A DNA stretch of 64,000 bases from Lactarius indigo (lineage: Eukaryota; Basidiomycota; Agaricomycetes; Russulales; Russulaceae), in NCBI GenBank assembly GCA_025766275.1, contig JAFKAC010000156.1, positions 42,567 to 106,566 on the forward strand, in the 5' to 3' direction. Shown here piece after piece: positions 35,073-48,124 of this stretch. The position numbers were made by a program, and so were the translations under genes. The notes below the pieces were generated by a model, which worked only from the letters and a program-made list of their open reading frames with translations, was not told where the DNA came from and searched no databases. Each line of letters starts with the position of its first letter. The first letter of the stretch is position 1.

Positions 35073-36310
35073 TTATGGGAACCAGTATGGGGGCCCAAAA
35101 GAAACGGAACGTACACATTGGCCTTCATATAGCACGGGGACGACAGGGTAACGTTAATTGATGGTTTCGTGCTTCAGATATTTACGTACCAGTGATAAAG
35201 CTAGCGCCATCAGAGGCAAAGTAAGACACGAGACCGGCCACGTCCTCTGGCGTTCCAAGGCGCCGAACTGGTGTGCTCGCAATGAACTAAAGCCTCGTTC
35301 ACATTAAAGCTTATTGCACAGGTCGAGGGTGTGCTCACGGCATCAAGCGGTAACGAACCAGTCTCATTGGTGGCTCTCAGCGGATCAACTATTGGAGGAT
35401 AAGAAGTAGCACTCATGTAAGAGAAGAAACTGGCTCATGGAAGTGTCCATTAGTCCTGGAGAATACGCGTTCACGGTGATCCCGTGCTTGCCAAACTCCC
35501 GGGCTGTAGACGCCGCCCAGCGTCAGCTAAGAGAGCGAAACACCTAGTTCGGTAAAAAGACGTGCCAGCCGCTTGCGTGAGACCGCGAACAGCAAACTTG
35601 GTTGCGCTGTACGCCGGGAGGGTGTTCGAGGCTGTGTTCGTATTAGAACGTGAGCTCCGTCCCGCTACAACGCATAGGGAGGAAGAAATGACCCTGTTTT
35701 CCTGATAACGAAGCCGCCCCTGGTGTAACCACGGGTCAATGTGAAAATTTAGAATAGAAGCTAACTGGGTGGTGAGCACCGATAATACGCCCACCGCGGC
35801 CTTGTGCGATCATTTGCTTCCCGGCGTGCTTGTAGCACAACATTGTGCCACGAGCGTTGACCGCCATCAACCGGTCGAAGCTCTCGACGGTAACTATTGA
35901 CGCTCCTAGTTAGTAATACGAGGCTAGTGTCTTCTCGAAAAATATACTATTCAGGAATGACTCGAAGGCAATTATTCCCGCATTTGCCACCATCTATTGA
36001 AAGTGTGAGTGCCAGAACGCCGATCGCCGCTACAGCACCACCAACTTACCACGTCGAGGCTTCCTAGGTCTTGCACGACTGTCTGAACCATCTTCTCCAC
36101 TTCTAGTTCCAGAGAGACGTCCGCAGGGACGCCGAGTGAGCGCCGCCCTTTGCTCTCAATCTCTTTGACAAGCCCATCCAATTCCGGGGTACCTGATACA
36201 TCGTTGACTGCGACATCGAAGCCATCCTCGGCGAGACGGAGGGCAATCGTACGCCCGATTCCACGTGCTGCACCAGTGACAAGGGCTACTTTCGTCGTCG
36301 CAGGGGGCAT
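35073..36310 (-). pseudogene. short-chain dehydrogenase/reductase, decayed 3' part
   Basis: NAD(P)H-dependent oxidoreductase of the classical SDR family, like fungal acetoin/diacetyl reductases. The start MPPATTKVALVTGAARGIG (36310) has the TGxxxGIG cofactor loop; NAGIIAF, the YSATK active site (Tyr and Lys) and HGITVNAYSPGLMDTSM are also present. The first exons join cleanly. After that it breaks down. One intron would need a GC donor (GCACGT), the join between MDTSM and VDPLRATNETG lacks any usable intron in frame, and after ASDGASFITG the expected GQ-x(3)-DGG end is missing. I read it as a gene that has recently lost function; an intact but odd splice pattern is the alternative. Confidence 0.6.
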
Positions 36311-37350
36311 GGTTCGTAGATCGGCGAATGACAAGACGTGGCGTGTCTTGCTAGGGTTTTATATGCTATCACGATTGGTGGGCATGACCCGGCCTCACAC
36401 TTTTGGGCCGGGGGTTTCGCCGAAATTTTCGCATCCAAAGAAGCTGTTCAGTCCACGGCTTTGCAGGTTCGATGCTAGGTCTTCGGTGTCGAAATGGGCC
36501 ACTGTGGAGGTCGTCAAAGACATGACGGGGGCCCGGGCACACTGGCAACCCGAGTGGCACTGGACCATGGCACCTCGCACCCGGCGGCCCGGGACAGTCC
36601 AGGACCACATCCTTCTTCTTTCTTGTTGCGGTTGTGGAATTAACAGACACACTGGCATCTGGTTTCATTTCCTCTACATATAGATGCACGCGCGCAATCA
36701 CCTTATTGCCGATTCAGGCAGGAAATAAAAACAGGGAGTTCCGCGGCTTCACCCGAAAAAGAGCAAGTGACTCGGCGCTGCAATTACGGCGTTGTCCTCG
36801 CTTCAACTCGAAGCAGTTGAAGGTCCCAGTTTACCAAGCCACCAATGGCCTTCTCTTCTCGCAGACCTCATCACCCACCACGTCTCCTGAAAAACTGTTC
36901 ACGTGAACACGCGAATCGATTGTATTTTTACTGTAAGCCGCAAGTAAGCTTCGCGACAAATTTTCAGTAAGTCAGCATGAGAAAGAACTAACGTTCAAGT
37001 CAAGGTCTGTTTGACGCCCTGTTCACGATTGCTCGTTGTGCCGGCTACTTCGCGACGTCCGTCGATCTCCGATCAACCTCAGACAACCTCTGAGAATTTA
37101 TCGAGTTTGACTGGACTGTTCAAGTTATCTTCTCTTGCCTGGCCTAGGCTGAGCTCAACGTATACGACATGACCGTATACCGTGATGACATCAAGCTGTT
37201 GTGTGTACATAATCACTCCTACATTGAGACTGATCGATCTAGTACTGATCATCATTTAATCGATTGCATTGTGCTCATACATGAGAAAACGATGGAAACT
37301 CACACGGTCTCCTCGGGTGTCCTCGAGCGCGCACTCTCTCGTGCACCAGG
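36311..37350. other. divergent spacer, SDR / peptidase
   Basis: About 1 kb between the SDR start (minus) and the peptidase start (plus). Open frames at 36369-36906 have no domain. The last 200 bases before 37351 hold the presumed peptidase promoter. No repeat recognised. Confidence 0.4.
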
Positions 37351-40047
37351 ATGCCTGATTATGATTCTGGCCGATACGAGTTTTCTCGACCTGCGGAGCA
37401 CGTCAAGGCACTGAATGTGAGTCATATTCCACAGAAAATATTCGATGGCATGACCAAGTACAACGATACTTCCCGTGGTATGTATCCTCTTCCTGAGGGC
37501 GGGGGTTCCACTAAGCTAAACTGTCTCGGATACAGATTTCTCCACCCACGGGTTCGAGTTCGCCGGAAAGAATGGCAGTCACAGTATTGTCGTCGCTCAC
37601 AGGCCAAAGGACGCGCAAGTCTCCCAGCTCTATCGCATTTCCTCAGATACCAACTCTACCGAGCTCGAGCGGTTGACTTATTTCAATATTGACTCCGGAA
37701 GGATCATACGGTCGTTCGTTCCCCTGCAAGGAGAAGACTGGCGCGGTGCCTGGCGGGCTGGAGGCGCTCTCATGGTTATGGATCTCACAGGAAACGAGAA
37801 TTTCCAACTCTGGTATGTGCCAGAGATTTTGTTGCTCCAATCTTTCTCAAATACATATGTGTGAAGGCGTTATTGGGAAGACGGTGATAACGAGACGACG
37901 TTCCCGAAGATCGATGGGGAGCTCGACAATCACCCTGGGAAGGGCCGTTTTGAGCGTGTGACGAATGATGATTATTCGTATCACAGTGTGACCATCTCTC
38001 ACTCGAACAGGTTTGCAGCGCACACCCTTTTATATTTATTTGCATCCCCGTCCTGATGTGCCGTGTCTCGCCAGGTTGTTGGTGTATGCTTCCACTAAAG
38101 AGAACGGGAAAGACACCCTGGTTTACTCCTCTAGGCTGATCGACTCGAACACGGGAGCCGTAGCAAACAACAGCCCTTTCTTATTGCCCTCACGCCTCAT
38201 CGCGTCGAAGAAGGTAGATCAGCGTACTACGCTCTGGTCACCAGAGAGCATTTCGATCGACGATAAACAAGTAGCGCTCGTTCTATACAACGGCTACTCG
38301 GACCGTCCGCTCTACATTGTCGACATATCTTGGGAGAGCCCCAAGGAACCCGAGCTGATCACTCTCCCCGGCGCGACGGAGAAGCTCGGGAGAACGTCGT
38401 ACCGGAGCCCGAGGTTCTCCCGCGACCCGGCCCAGGCGCACGTCCTGTACCTCATTACGGACGCGTTCGGCGACTTTGCGAGCGTCGTCGCGTACGATAC
38501 CCGCACCAGGACTGTCACTCACATCACAACGCCTGAACCCGGCTTCCGCGCGCTCCGGCCGATCCCGTGGGAGACGAACGGGCTACTTGTCACATCCGCA
38601 GCGCTGTTCTTCCGCGCCAACGTCGAGGGCTGGCAAACTATGTACGCCGTCCCTTTCTCCGGCCCGCACGCCAACGTGGTGCTCAAGGTCCGCTGGGCGC
38701 GGGGTTGGGAGGGCTCGCCTGCTGGGTACGCCACGAATGCGCGGAACGCCCGGCCGAACGAGCTCGTCGTGCACTTCAACTCGTTCCGTATGAATGGCTT
38801 CCTCGCATCCCTCGACTTTTCCCACGTGTTTGAGACCGAGGTCGCCACGGAGCGGGACGAGCAGGGACACCCGTTCGTCTCAGTCGACCCGAAGGCATAT
38901 CTCCAGGCCGCGCCGAGCCCGCCGCAATTCAAGGTGTACCCGCCGAAACTGCTCAAGTTCAAGAGCTTCGACGGGTTGGAGGTGCCTTGCATGTACTACC
39001 ACCCTGACGACGGGAAATCGGCTGTACCTGTCATCATCAATATTCACGGTGGCCCGGAGAGTCAGAGCACCGCCGACTCGAGGATGTCCGTACCGTCCTT
39101 CCTTACGTCATTCCTCGACCGGCTTACGGTTGACCCCCACTATTTGCTGACTTAGTCCGATTCACGGCTACCTGCTGAATGAGCTCGGTTGCGCAGTTAT
39201 CTATCCTAATGTCCGTGGAAGCACAGGGTACGGGAGACGATACGCCGCGCTGGACGACGTGTTCAAACGAGAAGACTCGGTCAAGTCTGGAGTTCGTTCT
39301 GCTCTTTTATGAGTTGTTGCTGATTGTCTTTGTTCAGAGATATCGGGTCTCTCCTGGACCACATCGATCAGAATATGAAGAACGAGCTCGTATCTTCTCG
39401 TGTAGCTGTCATGGGCGGGTCATGTGCGTATCCCTTCTCCCTACCGACCTCCAGAACCTCCAACCCTTATTTTCACAGACGGAGGCTACATGGTCTATGT
39501 GAGATTCGTTTTTGTCGTTCCGTCCACGCGGCGTTACTTTACTGAGTAATGAGAACGCGCATATAAGGCATCGCTCGTGCATTTTTCTTCCAAGCTCACA
39601 TGCGGAGTGGCAAATTTTGGCATCGCCCATTGGCCGTCCTTCCTCGAGAACACTGCGGACCGGCGGCGCGACCAGCGGCGACGCGAGTACGGCGATGAGT
39701 CGGACCCGGACGTGCGCGCGTTCCTCGAGCGCATCTCACCGCTGAACAACGCGGAGAAGGTTACGGTACCGCTCTCGATCGCGCATGGCGAGGAGGACTC
39801 GCGCGTGCCCGTGGGCGAGGCCCTGAGCATGTGGGATATCGTGAGCAAGAAGGTCTACATGGAGTTGATGGTGTGCGAGTTGGAGGGCCACGGTACGTCG
39901 CTAGCAGCGAAAAAAAAATATGCTAACATAAGAGAGGGTGATTTAGGTTTCAAGCAGAAGAGCGTGATTGAATTCACGAACGCCGCCAAGATTTACTTCT
40001 TGGAGAGGTTCCTACAGCCGGACGCGGCCCCTTCGAGTGCTCTTTGA
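37351..40047 (+). CDS. prolyl-oligopeptidase family (S9) serine peptidase
   Basis: Cytosolic-type S9 peptidase that releases or cleaves short peptides. Ten exons, traced base by base, give 739 aa with all junctions in frame. No signal peptide is seen. A beta-propeller N-terminal half (for example VALVLYNGYSDRPLYIVDIS) is followed by the alpha/beta-hydrolase domain: NIHGGPESQS, PNVRGSTGYGRRYA, the nucleophile in GGSYGGYM (Ser591), Asp675 in HGEEDSRVP and His706 in EGHGF. The intron at 39424-39478 splits the Ser codon's neighbour Tyr. The next exon is only 20 nt (39479-39498) and codes GGYMVY. The intron after VK uses donor GTCTGG and that after ADSR uses GTCCGT, both weak. No lesion. Confidence 0.88.
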
Positions 40048-41452
40048 AAGTCAACAGGATATGCATACTCAGATCCAGGTCCACTTTTATACCTGTGATT
40101 GTAGGCTTTACCCGCCGTGTAGGGACAATCCCTCGCGAACTGGAATTTGTACATCTATGGTGTTTGGAAGAAAAATTCATGTTGCCTTTACCATTCAATG
40201 AATCGTCATCACTGAGAGCTTTATCACGCCATAGGAACATCTTAACGAATCAAGACCCACAGGATATTATATTTTTTCAGTGGGGTGGGCAGCAGCGACG
40301 CGTCCTGGCCATTCAAGGCAAGACAACCGGTTCTAAACCTCGGACCTTTTCCTCTTATGAGTGGGCTCTTTTTCGCCTCTTGCGTCCCTCAAGGTGTACG
40401 TGTGCTAGTCCCCCAGCACCCCGTCAGAACTCCCCGGCGTCTGGACCCGTCGCTGCCCCCAACAAAACTAGTAAACTACGAGTAAGTGCAAAAAAGCGCA
40501 AAGCAACAGAAGCTCTTTTTCCTCCCCTCGTCAGTCGCCAGACCCCTCAAAGCCGGCACCGCACCCGACCATGAGGGGTGACCCAAACTTTGCTGTGCTT
40601 GCGCTGTGTTAAATAACACAGCGAACAAGTACACAGACAAAGGGGCTCCCTAAGCATGAGTCAGGAGCAGTAGCGTGGGGCCGAGGGAGACGACTGCGAG
40701 GAGCGCCCCAGACTCTCTCAGTAGGTAAGGAGTAAAGTACTGGGGAAAATACGTGTAGAGTAAAGAGTAAAAGTAAAACAAAACTTCAGGGATCGATCAC
40801 CACCCCTTCAACCCCCCGGTGATCCAACGTGCGGTGTAAGCGCAGCGTGGGGCGCGGGGCGGGGGATGATCGATTTGAAGAGAGAGATAATCAGTAGGGA
40901 ATGAGAATGGCGAAATGGAGAGAAGGGGCGGGCTTTTATACGACGAGGGGAAAGCTGTGCGAGCCGTTTGGCTTTTGGCGGGCGGTTTCTCTCTATCGGA
41001 CGCAGCGGGGGCTGACTGGAATTCGTCTTAGGATGAAACGTGCCTGTGCCAGTTTGGAAAGCGAAACCATCCGAGAGAAATGTAAAATAGCAAGGGTCCC
41101 TCCCCAACACGCTGACTTGTAGTAAGGCCACGAGGATACAGGACGTCTGTTATGTGTCTTTGCGCTAATCCTTTTCTCTCTGCCATGCGTATGGTGTGAG
41201 CGGCGTAAATTTTTGACATTCACATTTGAACGGTAAACTGTGACCAATATGCATGCCATATTTCGGTGACGTTCATGCTCAGCCTTTGTTTGTTGCCCCG
41301 AAGGAATGCCTTCCCACACGGATTCTTTTTCCATTGGATCCCTGACGAGTGTGGAATCCGATCAACCAGTTGGAGGGGATTGTATGGTCACATGAACCAT
41401 TTGTCGAGTTGATGTACTATACAGAGAGGGGGGTACAACCACGCCCGCGTGT
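40048..41452. other. convergent 3' spacer, nothing recognised
   Basis: Lies between two genes that point at each other. Frames at 40044-40574 and 40808-41131 (minus) lack domains and splice partners. A short AGTAAAG-rich run is near 40730-40780. I see no gene or mobile element. Confidence 0.4.
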
Positions 41453-43641
41453 CTATGCGACTTTCATCACGTCCACGAGACCGCGGTCCTTCTTATTGTC
41501 GTCGTCGTCGTCGTCGCGGCCGCTGCTCGAGTCTTCTGGGGGCGTTTCCTCCTCGTCCAGGATCGCGTGATCGAGCATCGTTTCGCGTGCAGGGAAGAGC
41601 TTCGAGAAGGTGAAATAGACGGTCGACGCCAGGGTGAACTGCACAAAAAGTAATTTTCGGTATTTAAGTACCACTCTCGAGGTCGTGAAAGTTTGAAGAA
41701 AAAGAAGAGGCAGAGTCTCTAGCGTCCACTTACCCCGAGTAAGTAAGCAATGTCGAATAGGCGTTCGCCGGCGGTGCCAATGTGTATCTTCGTGTTGATG
41801 CTGTTGATGAGCCCGGGAAGAGTTGGCGGCACGGAGACTAGCAGAGCGGCGGCGGCCCGCCAGTTCTGCGAAATGTTCGGGTGAGAGGGCGAATGGACAT
41901 ACGACGCGCAACGGAAGGTACCGTACCACACCATAAGTATATCTATACCTGCCGTGTGGCCGGTACATCGAAGGAACATCGACATGCGTGCGATGTACGA
42001 GCCAGTACTATAACAATTGTAGTTAGGGAAACAGAATAGAGGCAAGGGGGAAAAGGCAAGCCTACGTCGGTGATCATGACTCCGGTGATAGGTCCGAGGA
42101 AGACGGTGTAGCCGCTCATGAAAGATAGAAAGCCTGTCGCGCTGAGAAGTCGCAAGTGTGGTTAGACTAGCGATGACAACGGTAGAACGTAACGTACTTC
42201 GCGAGTATTTCCCAGGGGCAAAGTGCCCACCCACCGAGAAACGCGCAAATGATTTGCCCACGTCGTATGTTTATATAGCGTGGGCATAGTGCGGTCATGT
42301 CGTTCCCGGCGCTCAGTGAGTTGGCCGAGATGTTCGTGCCCAGCGTGGAGAGAACAAACGCGAAAGATGTGAAGAACGCGCCAGCGCGGTTGTCCCACTT
42401 GTCGACCAACTTGAGTGGATCCCAGAGAACTTCGCCGTAAAGGGTGACACCTGCACTCGTGACAGCAATGCCAACGAAGCTAGCCAACGTAAACGCAATA
42501 GGGATAATGGCGATCTGTATATATTGGCTGTAAAACGATTTCAGCGCTTTTTAGGCCGTGACTGTCATGGCAATGGCTCGCGTACGCTCTTTCGTTTTTT
42601 GCGTATCTCTGGGTTTCAGGGGGGTCCCGCATGATCAGAATCGACGGTTGTAGAACAGACATGTGACTCACGGTAAAATCTGGGATGTTTACACCGAGAG
42701 TCGCGTAGAGCCCAAGCGCACTATTGAGTGCACTGAGCCACGCCCACGAGAGAGCGCTGCCACTCAGTTCGGCCTTTTGTGCAAGAATCCCGCTGTTTGG
42801 GGGCACTTTGACAAATGCCCAAATAAGTAGCGCCAACCATGTCGGTGGTACTATGACAGCTTTGGCCAAAAACAGCCAACGTATCTTCTGTGGTGATATG
42901 AGCATGAAAGGGAACTGAATGAGCCAGTAGAGAAAGTAGCAGATCATCCCTATAAAACAAGCGGTGTTAGGGCTGTCGGGGCTGAGCAAGGTCGAATGGA
43001 CACGTACCAGATGTAGTAATGTTTGCACTGGGAGGAAGGTGGTTGGGAAGACGAGCTATAGACGGCCAGATGGCTTTCAACATCTGAGGGAACGAGAAGC
43101 GCCGTAAGGGACTCGTTGAGAAGAGATGCAGGCGACGTCGAACGGACCTGGTAAACGCACTCCGAACCAACGAAGGTCTGAATGCCGAACCAGAACATGG
43201 CCAAAACGACGCGACTGATGACGCTGAAATAGCTCAACCAAAACCCAAAGGAAGAGCGATTGAGGACGGGGAAGGGCACGTGAAGCCGGGCTCCGACGGT
43301 TCCGTTCAACACCATGATGACGGCGATGATGACGTGTCCCGTAGCTATGGCTGGTAGTGCCTGCCGCCTGCGAACTTCACATCAGCCATGGTCCCCAGAA
43401 ATGAGCGCGAGTCGTACCAAGACAAGCCTATCGCAAGCATTGACGAAGCAAATTCCCACGTCGCAGCGTTCGTGGCATCCGAAATCCAATATGCGACGTA
43501 GTTGAGCGTCGTCCATGTCCGCAAATGGGGAGGCACAGGATCCATGTCTTTGTTGCTCCAAGCACTGCTAGGTGCGAACGTCGATGGCTCCGGTTTGAGC
43601 CTCCATGTGGAGAGCCAAGACGCGTCCGACAATTTGCCCAT
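41453..43641 (-). CDS. NCS1 nucleobase/allantoin-type permease
   Basis: Proton-coupled importer of the nucleobase-cation-symport-1 family (Fur4/Dal4-like: uracil, uridine, allantoin). The start MGKLSDASWLSTWRLKPEPS (43641) gives the usual short cytosolic leader with NKDMDPVPPHLRTW, then 12 membrane helices in many exons. Family motifs in order: NYVAYWISDATNAATWEFAS, VGARLHVPFPVLNRSSFGFW, AMFWFGIQTFVGSECVYQ, LNSALGLYATLGVNIPDFTR, DKWDNRAGAFFTSFAFVLST, LGTNISANSLSAGNDMTAL and YINIRRGQIICAFLGGWALC. The tail is acidic (EEETPPEDSS and a D run). The exons I joined are in frame. An upstream ATG at 43784 would add a leader not seen in the family. Confidence 0.87.
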
Positions 43642-45206
43642 GGCGATGGAGCGGAAGATGTGGCCAAAGAAGGGCAGAAGCGTGGACGGGTCGTGGGGAC
43701 TCGGGGTGTGTCACATCTTGTTTTATATTTGACGTGAAGCTTGAAGAACCGAAGCTGTCGGCCCTCAGAGCGGGGTAGACCCATTACATATCCGAGTCTG
43801 AGTCGTCGAGAGGGCCGAAAGATAAGAGATAAGTAAAGATAGGCTTATGTGTGGGCGAGGAGACACACCAGCTTCTGTAAACTCTGGCGGAGAGTAGCAA
43901 CAGGTGATCGATGATCTCTCTGGCTGGTTATGGGCGAATACAGCCGCACAGTACTACTAGTTTTGTAGTAGTATTGTATCAATCCTGGTCTTCCTCGCCC
44001 ATTGGCAAATTACCTACACAGTACAGTAAACAATCCCTGTACCTGACAAGTAACGGCAGATACGACTCGGAACACCGCTTTTTTTTTGCCAATACACATC
44101 TCAGGTGCCCAATGTCCCAAAGGTGGGTTGGGAATGTTGGGAGTCTACGTCACAGGCTGTCGCCTTCCGCTACTTTTTTTTTTACAGCTGCGGAGTGTCG
44201 AACATGAGCACACGAGCAGTGGGATGTTACTTTCGCGTTCGTCTCGATCCACCTTATCTGCTGAGTCGAGTCGGCAATACAATTGACGGTGTATTCCGTA
44301 AGCATACAAAAGGGGAATACAATCTGCCATTACGTGTGATTGTGTTCCGCGCTTCACTCTCCTCGTTCTACTAACTATCGTCGGTTTGAGTTCGCCGATG
44401 GTTGGTCAGTCACAAGAAGAAAAAATACACCCCAATTCTCTTACTCGTCTGAAAGTCAGTAAGCTGTTTGGAACGCGACAGGCGTTTACACAAGGTTTCC
44501 GAATCGGCAGTAGTGCATATTTCCAATGTCCATTCCAAGATCCATTCATTCGTAACTTATTCGCATGGGTACGTGTACAAAACCTGAATGAATTCAAATC
44601 CACATCACTTCTCGTCGGGAACAGAGCCTTGTCAACGGTTCTGACTTTGTCAAAGAGCAATCGGTCACTTGTAATTGGTCTACGATAGCACTCAGGCTCT
44701 ACAATCGATGAGGGGATATACTCATCTCCCGTCACCGCGTCACCCATCACGTCGCATCATATGCCAAGCCCTGGAGGTGAGAAATCCCCGTGTTTTGGAC
44801 CCATTGCCAACACTATGCGGCGGCATATTACTCAGACACTGGTTATGGATCCCTGATCCAGACCCAAGTTCGAACATCATCCAGTGTACTTCCACACAGT
44901 ATTCACCAGACAACGGCCGCCGCTGAGACTCTTCTAATTTCCGACTTATGTTCTTTCTTTGGGGATCGTTGGTCTTATACCAACATATATCAAATCGAGA
45001 ATAAGCGCCGCACTCGGCCTGTTCCGTAGCTAGGTCAGTGGCGACTGTTATAATAGCAAATCCCTGTCCCTCAACTACTTATATAGGACAACTTTTCATA
45101 AACGAGCCATTCTGCATCATTCACTGTCTCTCGGCCGTATCCTCTCTTTCACTTCACGTTTCCCTTGGATGTCCGCGCGCCTAACGGGCCGATCCATCGT
45201 GAAGTT
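43642..45206. other. spacer, nothing recognised
   Basis: Opposing start regions of the NCS1 gene and the first DUF6534-like gene. Frames on both strands at 44386-44750 are uninterrupted for about 100 codons but show no domain; they overlap each other, a sign of chance. T-rich runs at 44080 and 44170. Confidence 0.4.
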
Positions 45207-46700
45207 ATGTCTCATTTTGTCCAACTATCTGTTCGGGACGCCCAGCAAAGCATAAGCGAAGTCAGGGCCCCAGGGATCGTTGGACTTTTTGTCCAGGGGT
45301 TTCAAACTGGTCTTGTCGTCTCGCAGTTGGTTCAATGGCTTAACCTCGAACGAAGGGAGAGCACCTCGATGATGGCCCTCGTTGTGTTCGTCACCGCCAT
45401 CGGTTTGTCAGTCTTTACCCACCCCTCTGCTTAGAGTGCTATCGGCTGAGTTATTTTGTCTCACCCGGTGATGCATGTAGGTTAGAGACGGGTATATGCT
45501 TTGCGTCTGTGTGGCGGATTTACGTTCGCAATTTCGGACAGTTTGTGAGGGTCTCCTAGCCCAATGCTGACCTGAGAGGTTTGTTCATCGTGTCTGCGTC
45601 TTAGATTTATCCCCACTGGACCGACTGCGTCCATGTAGTGCTCGTGTGTGAACTTTCTGTAGCATACTGGGGTCACGGTTTTTCTGACTATCCTCGGTCC
45701 TGGCCAACAGTCAACTCTCACAGCGGCACCTATTCAGGCTCTCTTTATTTGGCGTTGTTATCATGTTCGTTCCTGGTTTTCTGTCATACATTTTGAAACC
45801 CATCCTTCGCAGATTCTAAAAAAGAGGATATACGTGATAGTAAGTTTGGCCTCCCATATAACAGAGTCACCTGTACCTTTCACCCGGGTTCGCAGATCCC
45901 TCTCGTCTTAGCATTGATTAGTTCCATCATCTTGTCAGCCTGGGTTACCGTATATCTCTTTCGCCGCCGCCTCTCTCCTCCCAACCCGGCTCGCCCTGAG
46001 GACTATCATCCTGCAGCGACTTCGATATGGTGGCCTTGTGAGAGATCTCAATAGTCGTGACAGACTGTAGCTTACAATGGTGTTGCATATGCAGTCGTTG
46101 CGTGTATCACTGTCCCTGCTGGTAAGATCCCCCCTCTCTACTACGGCCTATCACCATTAATACTACTTATCATTGGATGCAGCCCTAGATGTCGTTATCA
46201 CTAGTATCCGTACGTCGGTTTCGTAACTATCCTAACACATTCAGCTCAACAATATCCTCGTGTATGTGATAGTGCTTTACTCTCTGATTACGTTCTTGAG
46301 ACGTATCCATACGGAACAATTACGTGGAGTACGTCACCCGTACGTCTCGGTCATCCACGTGATTGAAATAGTGAGCAGCGAATCGTACGCTTCATCATTG
46401 TTGTGTGGCAAGCTGCCATTCCGCCCGGTCTCTGTGCCGTTACTCTTGTGATCAAGTACATGGTCTTTACCGAGACGCACCCGGTGTGTTGCTTCGCGCT
46501 TACTCTTGCCCACAATAGGTCCTGACTGAAAGCCGGGTCCTGCACGTAGGGACAGCAACAGAACTGGTACGGCACAATTCAGGCTATGCTAGGCAAACTT
46601 TATATATTGTCCCTATTTTATACACTGTAAGCTTCCACCTCCGTGACCGTGACCCTGATTCCCAAGCTCTTTGCATGACAGCAATAATCGCATCGACTTC
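45207..46700 (+). CDS. DUF6534-like membrane protein, copy 1 (most diverged)
   Basis: Multi-pass membrane protein of a family of unknown function common in mushrooms. ATG at 45207 gives MSHFVQLSVRD, then APGIVGLFVQGFQTGLVVSQ (helix 1). Small exons follow: ETGICFASVWRIYVRNFG, AAPIQALFIWRCYH, KKRIYVI, PLVLALISSIILSAWVTVYL, VAYAVVACITVPAALDVVIT, and an exon with RFIIVVWQAAIPPGLCAVTL. The exon WYGTIQAMLGKLYILSLFYT carries the GKLY motif that ends this family's core. The 3' end beyond about 46630 is uncertain. It is clearly less similar to copies 2-4 than those are to each other, so it is the oldest split. Confidence 0.6.
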
Positions 46701-48124
46701 ACTCATAGGCTACCCGTGACGTACACTTCGACAGTGGACCCGTTGTCGCTCGAGAGTGCGAGTTCGCCCGCGCAGCGATGCGTTTATTCTTTACACTTTC
46801 CTGAAACGGAGGGATGTTGACAATTCGCACTACGCCCTCGCTAACTATAATACCTGATTGAATACCGGCCCCTTATGTGCTCTACAGTTCGGAGATGCAC
46901 CACAGCTCAATGCTCCTACAAGTCCTTACATTTGATTTGGTTTTGGTAGGAAATGTCGCATAGATCGACCTAGCTGTCAAAGAGCAGGGCGGGGTTTTCT
47001 CCATGTAAGATGTCTGTAGGAGCGCGGTATTAAATTTATATCGAAGACCGTGCAAAGTGCAATACAGTGGCAACAGTCCAATGAAGACGAACCCAGAGAA
47101 CACGTTTTCTTGTTGACAACTACTACACACCAGGGGGTGAACCTAGGGGGGGTCCAGGCCCGGTCCAGAGAAGCACGAACGAAGTCCCTGGCAAGGTCCC
47201 GGTGTTATAGCCTGTGCTCTGATGACCTCAAGCGTGGCTGATCCCTGCCTGGTGGTACAAGCGATTTCTATCAGTTGGCCCGCAGGTTGACAACGTGAGG
47301 CTTGACCATTCGAAAGTTGGTGTAGACGAACTGTGCAGTTATAAATGATAGCCAGTGATTGAATCACAAATAACCCGGGACAAAAGAGCACGGTTTGGTT
47401 GGCTTTTATACATCGTGATAGGACGCCGGTGCTACTAGTAGTGACACCGGCAATGGCTTCTGATATCCCTTAGACTGCCTGCATCAGACCTGTAATCACA
47501 AGCTGGCCGGCCGTCCGCCTAGCCTTGCCTGTAAGCGATGGCAGATTCAAATACGATCGTGATTTGCCTAGTTCCACTGAACTAGTGCTGGGTGATCATA
47601 GGGAAACAAATTTGCGCCGTTTGAATTCCTTTGGCGGGGGCAATGACGAAGAATCCCCCCAGTCCCAGGTGTTTCGGACCAGAACCGCTTGGCATGACAC
47701 GTGTTTTAGTTTTTGGGCACCGGCGGCCATGACGGCGCTGCCCCTGGTGTTTTTAGGTTCTTCCCGTTCGGATGGACCCTGTTTTAATTCACCGTGGGCA
47801 TTTCGCAATGCGCTCCAATTCAGTTGCAGAAGTCTGACCAATCAGATTTCGGGATTCATCAGATAGGCGGTTGAATTGGATATGCCCACAATGGTTGTCA
47901 CTCGGCCATATCCCTCTTGGTGCAGTTGCGCTTGCTCGGGTTCTCTATGTCTACGAAACTAATTTACAAGCAACGCCGCTTTTCCTATCTCATCATATAT
48001 ATACCACGTCGGCTTTTATGGCCTGGCGTTTCCCGTGTATCACCTTTTACTTCCCCTCGTGCGTAGCGTGTACGTTCGAACGGCTGCCCTGTAGTATTTG
48101 CTAGCCTGAGTGCCAGTGGTTGTC
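46701..48124. other. spacer and duplicated 5' flank of DUF6534-like copy 2
   Basis: 46701-47500 holds no supported gene. About 47700-47990 is related to 56380-56540 and 59880-60060, the flanks of copies 3 and 4, sharing words such as TTCCCGTTCG and GACCCTGTTTT. The duplication units thus include roughly 400 bases of upstream DNA. A small palindromic element interrupts this copy. Confidence 0.5.
47813..47881. repeat. small terminal-inverted-repeat element, copy 1
   Basis: Begins TCCAATTCA and ends TGAATTGGA-T, a perfect 9-bp inverted repeat around about 50 bases. The core CTGACCAATCAGATTT reappears, inverted, in the element at 59534-59595. It sits inside a flank that is uninterrupted at copies 3 and 4, as an insertion would. 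MITE-like in shape; no coding capacity. Confidence 0.5.

Noticed and set aside
43642..43784. Upstream start for the NCS1 permease (MGLPRSEG)
   Set aside because: It needs an extra intron or a frame that does not continue into the conserved leader; 43641 gives the usual family start.
44386..44750. Opposing 100-codon frames before the DUF6534-like array
   Set aside because: They overlap on opposite strands, lack domains and have no splice partners.
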